A stretch of 64,000 nt of DNA from Ignavibacteriota bacterium (GTDB taxonomy: Bacteria; Bacteroidota; Ignavibacteria; Ignavibacteriales; Melioribacteraceae): NCBI GenBank assembly GCA_016708125.1, contig JADJGF010000001.1, positions 1,510,001 to 1,574,000 on the forward strand, read 5' to 3'. Each line of letters starts with the position of its first letter. Position 1 is the stretch's first letter. Positions 52,263-60,239 of the stretch are shown in pieces. Position numbers and translations under genes: made by a program. Under the pieces are notes generated by a model that did not search any database, was not told the DNA's origin, and saw nothing but the letters and a program-made list of their open reading frames with translations.

Positions 52263-52940
52263 TTATCTGTTATCTAAAAGCAGAACAAATTCACCCTTCA
52301 GATTTTTTTCAGTAATAATTTTCAGAATTTTGGATGCAGAATTTCTAAAGATTTGTTCGTCTTCCATTGTGAGATTAAAAGCCAAAACAATTTTTTGATT
52401 TGCACCAAAATTTGAAATGACATCGGTGAGAATTCTTTTTAAACGATATGGAGTTTCTAAAATGATAATTAATTCATGCAGCTTTTTTAATTTAAGAAAT
52501 TCATTTTTTCTAATATCACTTTTGGGTGAGAGCCAGCCGTAATAATAAAATTTTTCAATATCCAATCCCGATGAAACCAAAGCGGGTATTAGAGAATTTG
52601 CTCCCGGAAGAGGAACAATTTTAATTTTATTTAAAATACATAACTCAACTAAATAATGTCCGGGGTCAGAAAATAAGGGAGTTCCACCATCAGAAATTAA
52701 AGCGGCTGATTTTCCCCCTTCAATTAATTTAGAAATAACTTCATCTGCAATTTCTCTTTCATTGTGTTCGTTTAGTGAAATTAATTCTTTGGATATTTTG
52801 AAATATACAAGTAAACGATTTGCCGGTTTTAGCTCTTCGCAGAAAATAATATCGACTTCATTTAAAACTTTTAATGCGCGTAAAGTGATATCTTCATAAT
52901 TACCTATTGGAGTTGGAGTTATGTAAAGTATTGGCTGCAT
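52263..52940 (-). CDS. rsmI: 16S rRNA (cytidine(1402)-2'-O)-methyltransferase
   Basis: About 225 residues from ATG 52940; the upstream ATG at 52961 adds seven residues. It methylates the ribose of C1402 in 16S rRNA. Family motifs are L-Y-I-T-P-T-P-I-G-N, S-D-G-G-T-P-L-F-S-D-P-G and P-L-P-G-A-N-S-L-I-P-A-L. It uses SAM. It follows proS by about 90 bp, with the palindromic element 52951-53012 in between. Confidence 0.93.
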   Translation of the reverse strand: MQPILYITPTPIGNYEDITLRALKVLNEVDIIFCEELKPANRLLVYFKISKELISLNEHNEREIADEVISKLIEGGKSAALISDGGTPLFSDPGHYLVELCILNKIKIVPLPGANSLIPALVSSGLDIEKFYYYGWLSPKSDIRKNEFLKLKKLHELIIILETPYRLKRILTDVISNFGANQKIVLAFNLTMEDEQIFRNSASKILKIITEKNLKGEFVLLLDNR

Positions 52941-52950
52941 AAATTTTTTT

Positions 52951-53012
52951 AGTAGTCGCAAGCTTCAGCTTGCGCAATTACCATAAGCCGCAACTTGAAA
53001 GTTGCGGCTACT
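52951..53012. repeat. Composite palindromic repeat element, copy 2
   Basis: Two palindromes in tandem: cgcaagc/gcttgcg (52957-52974) and an 11-bp perfect arm pair agccgcaactt/aagttgcggct (52986-53009). The outer ends (agtag and ctact) also pair, giving a 62-bp structure. The first palindrome is the inverse of the repeat at 48202-48224. Confidence 0.7.
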
Positions 53013-53030
53013 TCAATATAAAATATTTAA

Positions 53031-54725
53031 TTAATTTCTTTCTAGTAAATTTTTTACTTTTACCAAGAGTTCATCAAGTTTAACATTAATTCTTTCACCG
53101 GTTGAACGAACTTTTACTTCAACTTGATTTTCTTTTAATCCGCGCTCGCCAACGATTATTTGCAAAGGCATTCCTAATAAATCTGCATCGCTGAATTTAA
53201 ATCCGGCTTGAACATTATTTCTATCATCAAAAATAACTTCAATATTTTCTTCATTCAGTTGCTTAAATAATTTTTCACATGCATTCACAACTTCATCTTT
53301 TTTCATATTTAATCCAATCAAATGTACATCGAAAGGATTTAAAGGCTTTTTCCAAATAATTCCGTTCTCGTCATTATTTTGCTCAATGTAGCAAGCTAAA
53401 ACTCTATCCAAACCAATTCCGTAACTTCCCATAATTAAGGGATTTTCTTTACCGGTTTCATCCAAAAACTTTGCATCTAATCCAACAGAATATTTTGTTC
53501 CAAGTTTAAAAATATGTCCGAGTTCAATTGCTTTAAAAACTTCAATTGGTTTTGAACATTTTGGACATGGTTCGCCGGAGGCAACTAATCGTAAATCAAA
53601 ATATTCAATTAGAGGAACATCGCGCTGCAAATCAATTCCGCCCAAGTGATAATCATTTTTATTTGCACCGCTGAAAAGATTGTTTTCATTCTTCAATCTT
53701 AAATCTGCAATAATTTTGTGCTTAAAATCTATTGGTCCAATTGATCCGGCATCAGCTCCGGAAATTTCTTTTAATTCATCGGGATGTGCGGGACGAACGT
53801 CACCGCCCAATATTGTTTGAAGTTTTGTTTCGTTAACTTCATCATTTCCGTTCATTAAAACTAAGATGGGATTATTATTAAAAATATAAATTCTTGATTT
53901 TGCAGTTTCAGATTCACTAATATTTAAGAAAGTACAAAGTTCATCTATTGATTTTACATTTGGTGTGCTTATTTCATAAATATCTTTGCTGGTTTCATGC
54001 CTATGAATATTGGGTAATGTAGATGTTGAAACTTCTGCATTTGCGGCATAACCGCAACTGCTGCAATAAGCAACGTAATCTTCGCCCGCATCAGATTTAA
54101 CCATAAATTCTTCTGATTTGCTTCCGCCCATTGCTCCACTTGATGCACCGACCACAAAATAATTTAATCCGCATCTATCAAAAATTTTTCTGTAAGCTTT
54201 ATCATGCAATCCATAGGAAACATCCAATCCTTCGTTTGATGAATCAAACGAGTAAGCATCTTTCATTAAAAACTGTCTTCCTCTAATTATGCCGCTTCGC
54301 GGTCTTGCTTCGTTTCTAAATTTTGTTTGAATCTGATACCAAATTTGCGGCAAATCTTTATAAGATTTTAAAACCCCTTTAGCGTGAAATGTCATTATTT
54401 CTTCGTGGGTTGGAGCCAAAACGTAATCTCTGTTTTTTATGTGAAAGAGTGTATCGCCAAAAGCTTCAACTCTATTTGTTGCTTCCCAAATTTCTTTTGG
54501 ATTTAAAGCCGGAAGATGAAATTCTTGTCCGCCGATTGCATCCATTTCTTCGCGAATAATTTCGGCAATTTTTTTCATAACTTTGTAACCAAGCGGAAGG
54601 TATGAATAAATTCCCGCGGATAGCATTCTTACCATTCCGCTTCGTACTAATAAAATGTGACTCTTAATTACTGCGTCACTTGGATTTTCTTTTAATGTTG
54701 GAATAAATGCGTTGCTAAGTCTCAT
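53031..54725 (-). CDS. proS: Prolyl-tRNA synthetase
   Basis: A 564-residue class II aminoacyl-tRNA synthetase charging tRNA-Pro. It is the bacterial-type (E. coli-like) ProS, with editing insertion (YbaK-like, about residues 235-375) in the catalytic core. Motif 2 F-R-N-E-A-R-P-R-S-G-I-I-R-G-R-Q-F, motif 3 G-I-G-L-D-R, and the C-terminal anticodon-binding domain (about 465-564) are visible. Length and domain order are usual for the family. It is divergent from the five-gene cluster across a 173-bp AT-rich gap. Confidence 0.96.
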   Translation of the reverse strand: MRLSNAFIPTLKENPSDAVIKSHILLVRSGMVRMLSAGIYSYLPLGYKVMKKIAEIIREEMDAIGGQEFHLPALNPKEIWEATNRVEAFGDTLFHIKNRDYVLAPTHEEIMTFHAKGVLKSYKDLPQIWYQIQTKFRNEARPRSGIIRGRQFLMKDAYSFDSSNEGLDVSYGLHDKAYRKIFDRCGLNYFVVGASSGAMGGSKSEEFMVKSDAGEDYVAYCSSCGYAANAEVSTSTLPNIHRHETSKDIYEISTPNVKSIDELCTFLNISESETAKSRIYIFNNNPILVLMNGNDEVNETKLQTILGGDVRPAHPDELKEISGADAGSIGPIDFKHKIIADLRLKNENNLFSGANKNDYHLGGIDLQRDVPLIEYFDLRLVASGEPCPKCSKPIEVFKAIELGHIFKLGTKYSVGLDAKFLDETGKENPLIMGSYGIGLDRVLACYIEQNNDENGIIWKKPLNPFDVHLIGLNMKKDEVVNACEKLFKQLNEENIEVIFDDRNNVQAGFKFSDADLLGMPLQIIVGERGLKENQVEVKVRSTGERINVKLDELLVKVKNLLERN

Positions 54726-54898
54726 GGTTTTTAAAGTTTGTTGGAAAATGATTTGTAAAAATAAGAAATGAAGTCTGCAATTAAAAAATAAATTTACACC
54801 TTACATTAAACTTACAAACCTAGAATATTCTTTAAGTAAAATTTATGTTTAATTTATTAATTTGATAACCATAGTTATAATTTTTGAGTTTGTAATTA

Positions 54899-56392
54899 AT
54901 GAATATTAGTAATCATCTTTTTTTAAAAGCCGCCAAATCTGTTTTAGAGGAATATAAAAGTTCATTAAATGCAGAAGATATATATAATACTGCAAGTGAA
55001 AAAAAACTTCTAAATAGTAAAGGAAAGACACCCGTAAATACAATGCGAGCAAGACTAGCTGAGGAAATCAGAACCAATGGTGTGAATTCTATTTTTATAA
55101 GAGTTGGACCAAATAAGTTTGGTTTAAGAGTTTGGATAGACAATGATAATATACATGAGTATAAAACCAGATCATTTTTAGATAGTCAAAAAGACGAAAC
55201 ATTAATTACAATACCACGTGAAAAATTTGGAAGTTTACTTAATACTTTTGGTTTTAATTCGAACTTTAAAAGATCGATTAAAATCGTAGATAATAAGAAT
55301 AATTGGGAAATTATAAAAAGATCTGAAGCTGATAGAAAACTTAATTTAAAACAGATAGTAACTTATGTTATTTTGAAAAACTTTGAAGATAAATATTTGG
55401 TTTTTAAAAGAGGACATTATACAAAACTGAGAGGACAATTAGCTAACTTGCTATGTATAGGATTTGGTGGCCATTTAGAGATAAAGGATGAAAATTTATT
55501 TGAAAACATTATTATTTCTTGTGCTAGAAGAGAAATAAACGAAGAACTTAAAAGCATATATATTAATAATCTAAAAATTATTGGAATTATTAATGATGAG
55601 TCTTCAACGTTAGGTATAAAACATATAGCATTTGTTATGACAGGAGAGTTGCCACAAAATTTTGATGTTAAAAATTGGTCCACTGAAAAATCAATTAACA
55701 AACTAGAATTAGTTACAGAAAAAGAACTTTGGAAAAATTTTCATGAACTTGAGTTTTGGTCTATGTTAGTTGCAAGAAAACTAATAAAAATACCAAGAGG
55801 CACAGAATCAATAATTATTAATCTTCAAAAGAAAATAACTAAAAATGTGCCTCTCATTATAGTTGGATCAATTAGCAGTGGTAAAAGCGAAATTTGCAAA
55901 TATTTACATGATATATACAATATTGCTATTATATCAAGTAGTAAATTAATATCAGAGCTATTAAATTTGCCAACTTTTGATGAAGCTGATAGAGAAAATT
56001 TTCAGGATAAAACAGATAGTTTTGTTAAATCAATAAAAGGGCTGAATGAGTTTGTTAATGCAATATATTTTGAAACAAATAAATTCAAAGATAGAATTTT
56101 TATAGTAGAAGGACTAAGAAATATTACTGTATATGAAAAGTTAGTTAAAAAAATTGGGAAACATACATTATTATATATTGATACCCCAAAAGATAAAGGA
56201 TTTGAATTCTTTAAAAATCGACTTGGATTTAACACAACTGTCGAAGAATACAGAAAACGTTTAGAACATAATGTTGAAAAAGAAGTGAAAATGTTTAAAC
56301 GAAAGGCAGATGTAATTATTTTTAATGGAGGTTCCAAGAACTCACTATTTAAAGCAATAGATAATTGGTGGAAATTAAATGTTGAAATATAA
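54899..56392 (+). CDS. HARE-HTH / Nudix / P-loop kinase fusion
   Basis: A 497-residue cytoplasmic protein with three domains. Residues about 5-78: HARE-HTH, a winged helix predicted to sense DNA modification (L-F-L-K-A-A-K-S-V-L, T-P-V-N-T-M-R-A-R-L). Residues about 140-300: Nudix hydrolase with a longer-than-usual Nudix box; the catalytic R-E-I-N-E-E-L is at 211-217 and G-F-G-G-H-L-E at 188-194. Residues 317-497: P-loop domain with G-S-I-S-S-G-K-S (323-330) and V-E-G-L-R-N, like nucleotide or dephospho-CoA kinases. I know no established system with this order. First gene of a tight five-gene operon; the next gene overlaps its end by 14 bp. Confidence 0.8.
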   Translation: MNISNHLFLKAAKSVLEEYKSSLNAEDIYNTASEKKLLNSKGKTPVNTMRARLAEEIRTNGVNSIFIRVGPNKFGLRVWIDNDNIHEYKTRSFLDSQKDETLITIPREKFGSLLNTFGFNSNFKRSIKIVDNKNNWEIIKRSEADRKLNLKQIVTYVILKNFEDKYLVFKRGHYTKLRGQLANLLCIGFGGHLEIKDENLFENIIISCARREINEELKSIYINNLKIIGIINDESSTLGIKHIAFVMTGELPQNFDVKNWSTEKSINKLELVTEKELWKNFHELEFWSMLVARKLIKIPRGTESIIINLQKKITKNVPLIIVGSISSGKSEICKYLHDIYNIAIISSSKLISELLNLPTFDEADRENFQDKTDSFVKSIKGLNEFVNAIYFETNKFKDRIFIVEGLRNITVYEKLVKKIGKHTLLYIDTPKDKGFEFFKNRLGFNTTVEEYRKRLEHNVEKEVKMFKRKADVIIFNGGSKNSLFKAIDNWWKLNVEI

Positions 56393-57008
56393 ATATCAAG
56401 AAGAGTATGAAAATAGTAATTGTTTTTGGGGAAAAGTTCCTGCCAAATATGTAAAAGAGTTGTGCTCGTTGTTAGACTATAATTTAGAAAATTTTAATAT
56501 ACTTGATTTAGGAGCAGGCGAAGGAAAGAATGCAGTTTATTTAGCTCAATATGGTGCAAAAATAATTGCAGTTGACATTTCCGATCTTGCATTATCCAGA
56601 TTTGAACAGCAACCAAATTATAGTAAAGTTAATCTGAGCATAACTAAGTTCATACAAGATATTAGGAAAATTTCTTTTGATGAAAGTACTTTTGATATCG
56701 TTGTTGCTTATGGAATATTACATTGCCTTAGTACAAAGTTAGAAATAATAAATTATATTAAAAAAATTAAAAATTGGATAAAACCAGGTGGATATTTCGT
56801 GGGAGCAACTTTTACAAATCAAATTCCAGTACCTGAATTTCAAAATTACCTTGAGGAAAAAGCATTAGTGCAAGTTGGCCTAATACAAGGATTATTTTCT
56901 GATTGGCAAATAATTCAAGTAATCGATGATATAATAACAGAAGTTCACCCTACATCTAAAATAGAACATCAGCATTCAATTGTGAGAATTATAGCGAGAA
57001 AAATATGA
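56379..57008 (+). CDS. Class I SAM-dependent methyltransferase
   Basis: A 209-residue methyltransferase of the TehB/Methyltransf_25 type. SAM motif I I-L-D-L-G-A-G-E-G-K-N is at residues 41-51, motif II I-A-V-D-I-S at about 65-70. The rest matches the usual alpha/beta fold, with no DNA target motif (D/N/S-P-P-Y/F) and no DNA-binding domain. It starts 14 bp inside the fusion gene and overlaps the SIR2 gene by four bases. A small-molecule or nucleotide substrate is likelier than DNA. Exact substrate unknown. Confidence 0.88.
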   Translation: MLKYKYQEEYENSNCFWGKVPAKYVKELCSLLDYNLENFNILDLGAGEGKNAVYLAQYGAKIIAVDISDLALSRFEQQPNYSKVNLSITKFIQDIRKISFDESTFDIVVAYGILHCLSTKLEIINYIKKIKNWIKPGGYFVGATFTNQIPVPEFQNYLEEKALVQVGLIQGLFSDWQIIQVIDDIITEVHPTSKIEHQHSIVRIIARKI

Positions 57009-57835
57009 GTGAAAATACTTCAATTTTTATCTCTGAAATTAAAGCAATATATAGTGAAAAGAGACTCGTGCCATTTATTGGTGCAGGTTTTTCAAAACCT
57101 TTAGGCTTACCCTCATGGAAAGAGTTGATTGATGAAATCGCCCTAGAGCTGGGTTTTAGAAAAGAACTTTTTTATTTACATGGAACACTGCAACAATTGG
57201 CTGAATATTTAAAAATAACAAATAGAAAAAAGTATGATGAATTTAAAATGAAGATGTACAAAGAATTTGAAACAACTGAAATTGTTGAAAGACGTAAATC
57301 TTCAATAACTCATAAAGCACTTGCAAATTTAGACTTAAATTTGATTTACACCACAAATTATGATAGTCATATTGAAGGTTGCTTAATGGATAACTGTAAA
57401 AATCCAGTTATAAAAGCTTCTCTTGATGATTTTATTGATAAAAAAAATAGTGGAAATTGTGAAGTAATTAAATTTCATGGTACGCTTAATCAAACAGATT
57501 CTATTGTTTTAACTGAAAGCGAATATTTTGAACGTATGTCTCTTGATTCTCCTGTCGATCAAAAATTGAGAGCTGACATTCTAAGTAATAGTTTTCTTTT
57601 TATGGGCTATAGTTTTCAAGATCCAAATATTAGATATATCTGGTACAAGCTTTATTCATTATTACTTGCAAAGGGAAAATATCAAAAAAAATTGAGGCCT
57701 TCATATTTTGTTTCGTTCGGTGCAGGTCATGTACAGCCAAGTTTATTAGAACAATGGAATATAAACGTAATTGAACTTGATCCTTCAAATATTCTTGAGA
57801 GTTTAGCTGAATTTTTGAATAAAATAAAAGAGTAA
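57005..57835 (+). CDS. SIR2-like NAD-consuming domain protein
   Basis: A 276-residue protein of the SIR2_2 family used as effector in several antiphage systems. Visible motifs are F-I-G-A-G-F-S at 24-30 (NAD-binding G-A-G-x-S), T-T-N-Y-D with Asn118, and F-H-G-T with His158. There is no zinc-binding Cys set, so it is not a classical deacetylase; NAD hydrolysis is the expected activity. Unlike other defence SIR2 proteins it has no added sensor domain, so activation would have to come from an operon partner. Overlaps the methyltransferase gene by ATGA. Confidence 0.88.
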   Translation: MSENTSIFISEIKAIYSEKRLVPFIGAGFSKPLGLPSWKELIDEIALELGFRKELFYLHGTLQQLAEYLKITNRKKYDEFKMKMYKEFETTEIVERRKSSITHKALANLDLNLIYTTNYDSHIEGCLMDNCKNPVIKASLDDFIDKKNSGNCEVIKFHGTLNQTDSIVLTESEYFERMSLDSPVDQKLRADILSNSFLFMGYSFQDPNIRYIWYKLYSLLLAKGKYQKKLRPSYFVSFGAGHVQPSLLEQWNINVIELDPSNILESLAEFLNKIKE

Positions 57836-57838
57836 AAT

Positions 57839-58384
57839 ATGAAGATATATTTTAATACAATAAACAATACAAAAAAGAAAGAAATAGACGAAATTTTTAA
57901 GCCTTGTCAATGTGACATTAAATTTCTGAGTTACGAAATTTATGAATTGCTCTCTGAAAACTTAGAAAAAGTAATTGAAAATAAAGCCCTTCAAGCTTAC
58001 AAAGAAGCAAAGGTACCAATTGTAGTGGAACATGGTGCATTAGAAATTGAATATCTTAATAAATTCCCTGGGGCTTTATCTAAACCTATGTGGGATTTAT
58101 TGGATGAAAAGATATGTACATTGATTCCTAAAGATGCTTCAAGAAAGGCATTTGCTTGTTCTGCAGTAGCTTATTGCGATGGTAAACAGATTTATAAATT
58201 TATTGAACGCACAGAAGGTGAAATCTCATCTCAAAAACTTGGAAATGGTGGATTTCAGTGGGATCCAATATTTATCCCAAATGGACAGAATAAGACATAT
58301 GCCGAGATGACACAAACTGATAAATTACAGTACTCTCAAGCAAAAAAAGCTTATGATCAATTAAAGAAACACCTTCACCTATAA
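57839..58384 (+). CDS. Divergent Ham1/RdgB (ITPase)-family nucleotide hydrolase
   Basis: A 181-residue member of the family that removes non-canonical purine triphosphates. N-T-I-N-N-T-K-K-K-E-I opens it (T-x-N-x-x-K-x-x-E pattern), and W-D-P-I-F-I-P-N-G with A-E-M lies at 141-156. Two usual elements are changed. The catalytic D-D-S-G-L of RdgB is V-E-H-G-A-L (Glu64, His65), and the base-recognising S-H-R at the end is S-Q-A (166-168). So substrate or chemistry probably differs from ITP/XTP cleavage. It starts four bases after the SIR2 stop. Confidence 0.85.
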   Translation: MKIYFNTINNTKKKEIDEIFKPCQCDIKFLSYEIYELLSENLEKVIENKALQAYKEAKVPIVVEHGALEIEYLNKFPGALSKPMWDLLDEKICTLIPKDASRKAFACSAVAYCDGKQIYKFIERTEGEISSQKLGNGGFQWDPIFIPNGQNKTYAEMTQTDKLQYSQAKKAYDQLKKHLHL

Positions 58385-58395
58385 AATTGAAATTT

Positions 58396-59226
58396 ATGAA
58401 CCATAAACAACAAATAAGACCTTTCTTAAGATGGGTCGGTGGTAAAGCAAAGTTTATAAATACACTTTTAAATTTTGTACCTCCAAAAGATCAATACGAT
58501 AAATACTTCGAACCATTTTTGGGTGCAGGTTCTCTTTTTTTTTCTTTAAATCCAAAGAAAGCTGTACTCTCTGATGTTAATTCTCATCTAATAAATTGTT
58601 ATTTATACATTCGAGAACAACCTGAATTAGTACATAAATATTTGTCGTCATTAGCTAAAAAAACATCAAAATCATTTTACTATATACAAAGAGATGAATA
58701 CAACAAATCTTTGCCTTCCGCAAAACAAGCAGCAAGATTTTTATATTTAAATAAAACTTCATATAATGGTATTTTTAGAGTAAATAAAATTGGAAAGTTT
58801 AATGTACCCTATGGTTATATTGCATATCCAGTATTGCCTTCTTTAAATGATTTAAGAAATATTAGTGTATCTTTATATAGGAAAAATATTATTGCACAAG
58901 ATTATTCACAGATTTATAAGCAGGTTAAAGAAAATGATTTTATTTATTTAGATCCCCCCTATCCACCTTTAAATGGGACTTCATTTTTTACACATTATAC
59001 AATAGATAGATTTTCGTATAGGGATCAGGAAAAACTAAATGAATTTGCAAATAAGTTGTCATTAAAGAATTGTTACATTATGATCAGTAATGCTGATACT
59101 CCTAAAATTCGCGAATTATATTATAATTGGAATATTTTTGAATTAGAAAAGACTCGTTTTGTTAGCTGTAAAACAGAACGTAAAAAAGTAAAAGAATTGA
59201 TTATAACAAACTACTTTCCAGGTTAA
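58396..59226 (+). CDS. Dam-family DNA adenine N6-methyltransferase
   Basis: About 276 residues from ATG 58396; a TTG at 58387 also fits. P-F-L-R-W-V-G-G-K (motif X), E-P-F-L-G-A-G-S-L-F-F (motif I) and D-P-P-Y-P-P-L-N-G (catalytic motif IV) in that order are those of Dam/M.DpnII alpha-class enzymes, which usually methylate GATC. No restriction endonuclease is encoded beside it. It is the last gene of the five-gene operon, and its last 26 bp overlap the convergent yjjX-type gene. It probably marks self DNA or changes its modification state for the operon. Confidence 0.93.
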   Translation: MNHKQQIRPFLRWVGGKAKFINTLLNFVPPKDQYDKYFEPFLGAGSLFFSLNPKKAVLSDVNSHLINCYLYIREQPELVHKYLSSLAKKTSKSFYYIQRDEYNKSLPSAKQAARFLYLNKTSYNGIFRVNKIGKFNVPYGYIAYPVLPSLNDLRNISVSLYRKNIIAQDYSQIYKQVKENDFIYLDPPYPPLNGTSFFTHYTIDRFSYRDQEKLNEFANKLSLKNCYIMISNADTPKIRELYYNWNIFELEKTRFVSCKTERKKVKELIITNYFPG

Positions 59227-59755
59227 AGTACATTTTTGAATTTATATAAGGTATTAAAGCACTAATTAAACCGGGAATATATAATTCTTTTCTATCCATC
59301 CTTCCGTTTGTAAAATATGAAATTGCTCCGCCTTTTTGTTTTGTATTTTCTTGTTTCATAATTTTCTCCATTACGTGACCAAGTTCTTTTCTTTGCAATA
59401 ATTGATTTGTCACAATTTCCGGCAATTCAAAATGAGCGGAAGTCCCAAAAGAAGTTTTTCCACTTTTATGAATTACACACATGCAACCAAATGCAAACCA
59501 TTTACCAAATGTTTGTTGAATTCCACCTTCAATTCCAACAAAAAAATCTGCATTAAGATTTTGATCGGAATTAATTTTTTGTAAAGCCAAAGCTCTATTC
59601 TGCGCACCAAAATATGTTTCATCGTTTATAGGCTGATCCGGAACATTTGAAGGAACTGAAATTCCCACAACTTCAATATCTTCAAAATATAATGAGAATG
59701 TTTCTTTTACCGCATTTATTTTTACCGGATTTTTTGAACCGACGAGAATTTTCAT
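59201..59755 (-). CDS. yjjX: Inosine/xanthosine triphosphatase (YjjX/DUF84)
   Basis: A 184-residue NTPase of the YjjX family, which hydrolyses ITP and XTP to keep them out of nucleic acids. V-G-S-K-N-P-V-K-I-N-A-V opens it; G-A-Q-N-R-A-L-A and F-V-G-I-E-G-G-I-Q follow. It converges on, and overlaps by 26 bp, the Dam gene. Located next to a diverged Ham1-type protein, a second nucleotide-cleaning activity, but it lies on the opposite strand and belongs with the housekeeping block. Confidence 0.92.
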   Translation of the reverse strand: MKILVGSKNPVKINAVKETFSLYFEDIEVVGISVPSNVPDQPINDETYFGAQNRALALQKINSDQNLNADFFVGIEGGIQQTFGKWFAFGCMCVIHKSGKTSFGTSAHFELPEIVTNQLLQRKELGHVMEKIMKQENTKQKGGAISYFTNGRMDRKELYIPGLISALIPYINSKMYFNLESSLL

Positions 59756-59782
59756 TTATAATTTTTCTAAATAAATTGATAA

Positions 59783-60235
59783 TTAATTTGAGTAACCATT
59801 TGGTAATTGGGAAAGTTCCATAATTTTCTCCGGAAATTTTGGTGAAGTAAATCCAAACTTTGCATAAAGTCCATGCGCATCTGAAGTTTTAAGCATCCAA
59901 CCTCGTAATCCTTGAATTTCGGGAAATTCAATAATAGTTTTCATCAGCCATTTTGATAATCCCTTTCCTCTAAATTCATCAAGAATAAAAACATCGGCTA
60001 AATATGCGAAAGTTGAAAAGTCTGTAATTAATCTTGCAAAACCAATTTGATTTTGCTGAAGATAAACTCCGAAACAGAAAGAATTTTCAATCGAATTTTT
60101 TACTATGGAAATGGGAATATTTTTAGCCCAATAAGAATGTTTTAAAAAATCATGAATTACATCGATTTGTAATTTTGTTGAATCAGTTGAAATTAAAAAT
60201 TCATTTTGCTGATATTCCCGAACAATTGTTTTCAT
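59783..60235 (-). CDS. GNAT-family N-acetyltransferase
   Basis: About 150 residues from ATG 60235; an in-frame upstream ATG at 60316 lies within the lipoprotein gene. The acetyl-CoA site motif appears as E-F-R-G-K-G-L-S-K-W-L-M (Q/R-x-x-G-x-G/A), preceded by Y-L-A-D-V-F-I-L-D. The 'G-F-T-S-P-K-F-P-E' end is typical of small GNAT enzymes with amine or amino-acid substrates. It follows the 203-residue lipoprotein gene by four bases. Substrate not predicted. Confidence 0.88.
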   Translation of the reverse strand: MKTIVREYQQNEFLISTDSTKLQIDVIHDFLKHSYWAKNIPISIVKNSIENSFCFGVYLQQNQIGFARLITDFSTFAYLADVFILDEFRGKGLSKWLMKTIIEFPEIQGLRGWMLKTSDAHGLYAKFGFTSPKFPEKIMELSQLPNGYSN

Positions 60236-60239
60236 AGAT

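Noticed and set aside
52951..53012. Tandem palindromes as a CRISPR array or a terminator
   Set aside because: Only two units with different sequences, no regular spacers and no T-tract after either stem, so neither CRISPR nor a Rho-independent terminator.
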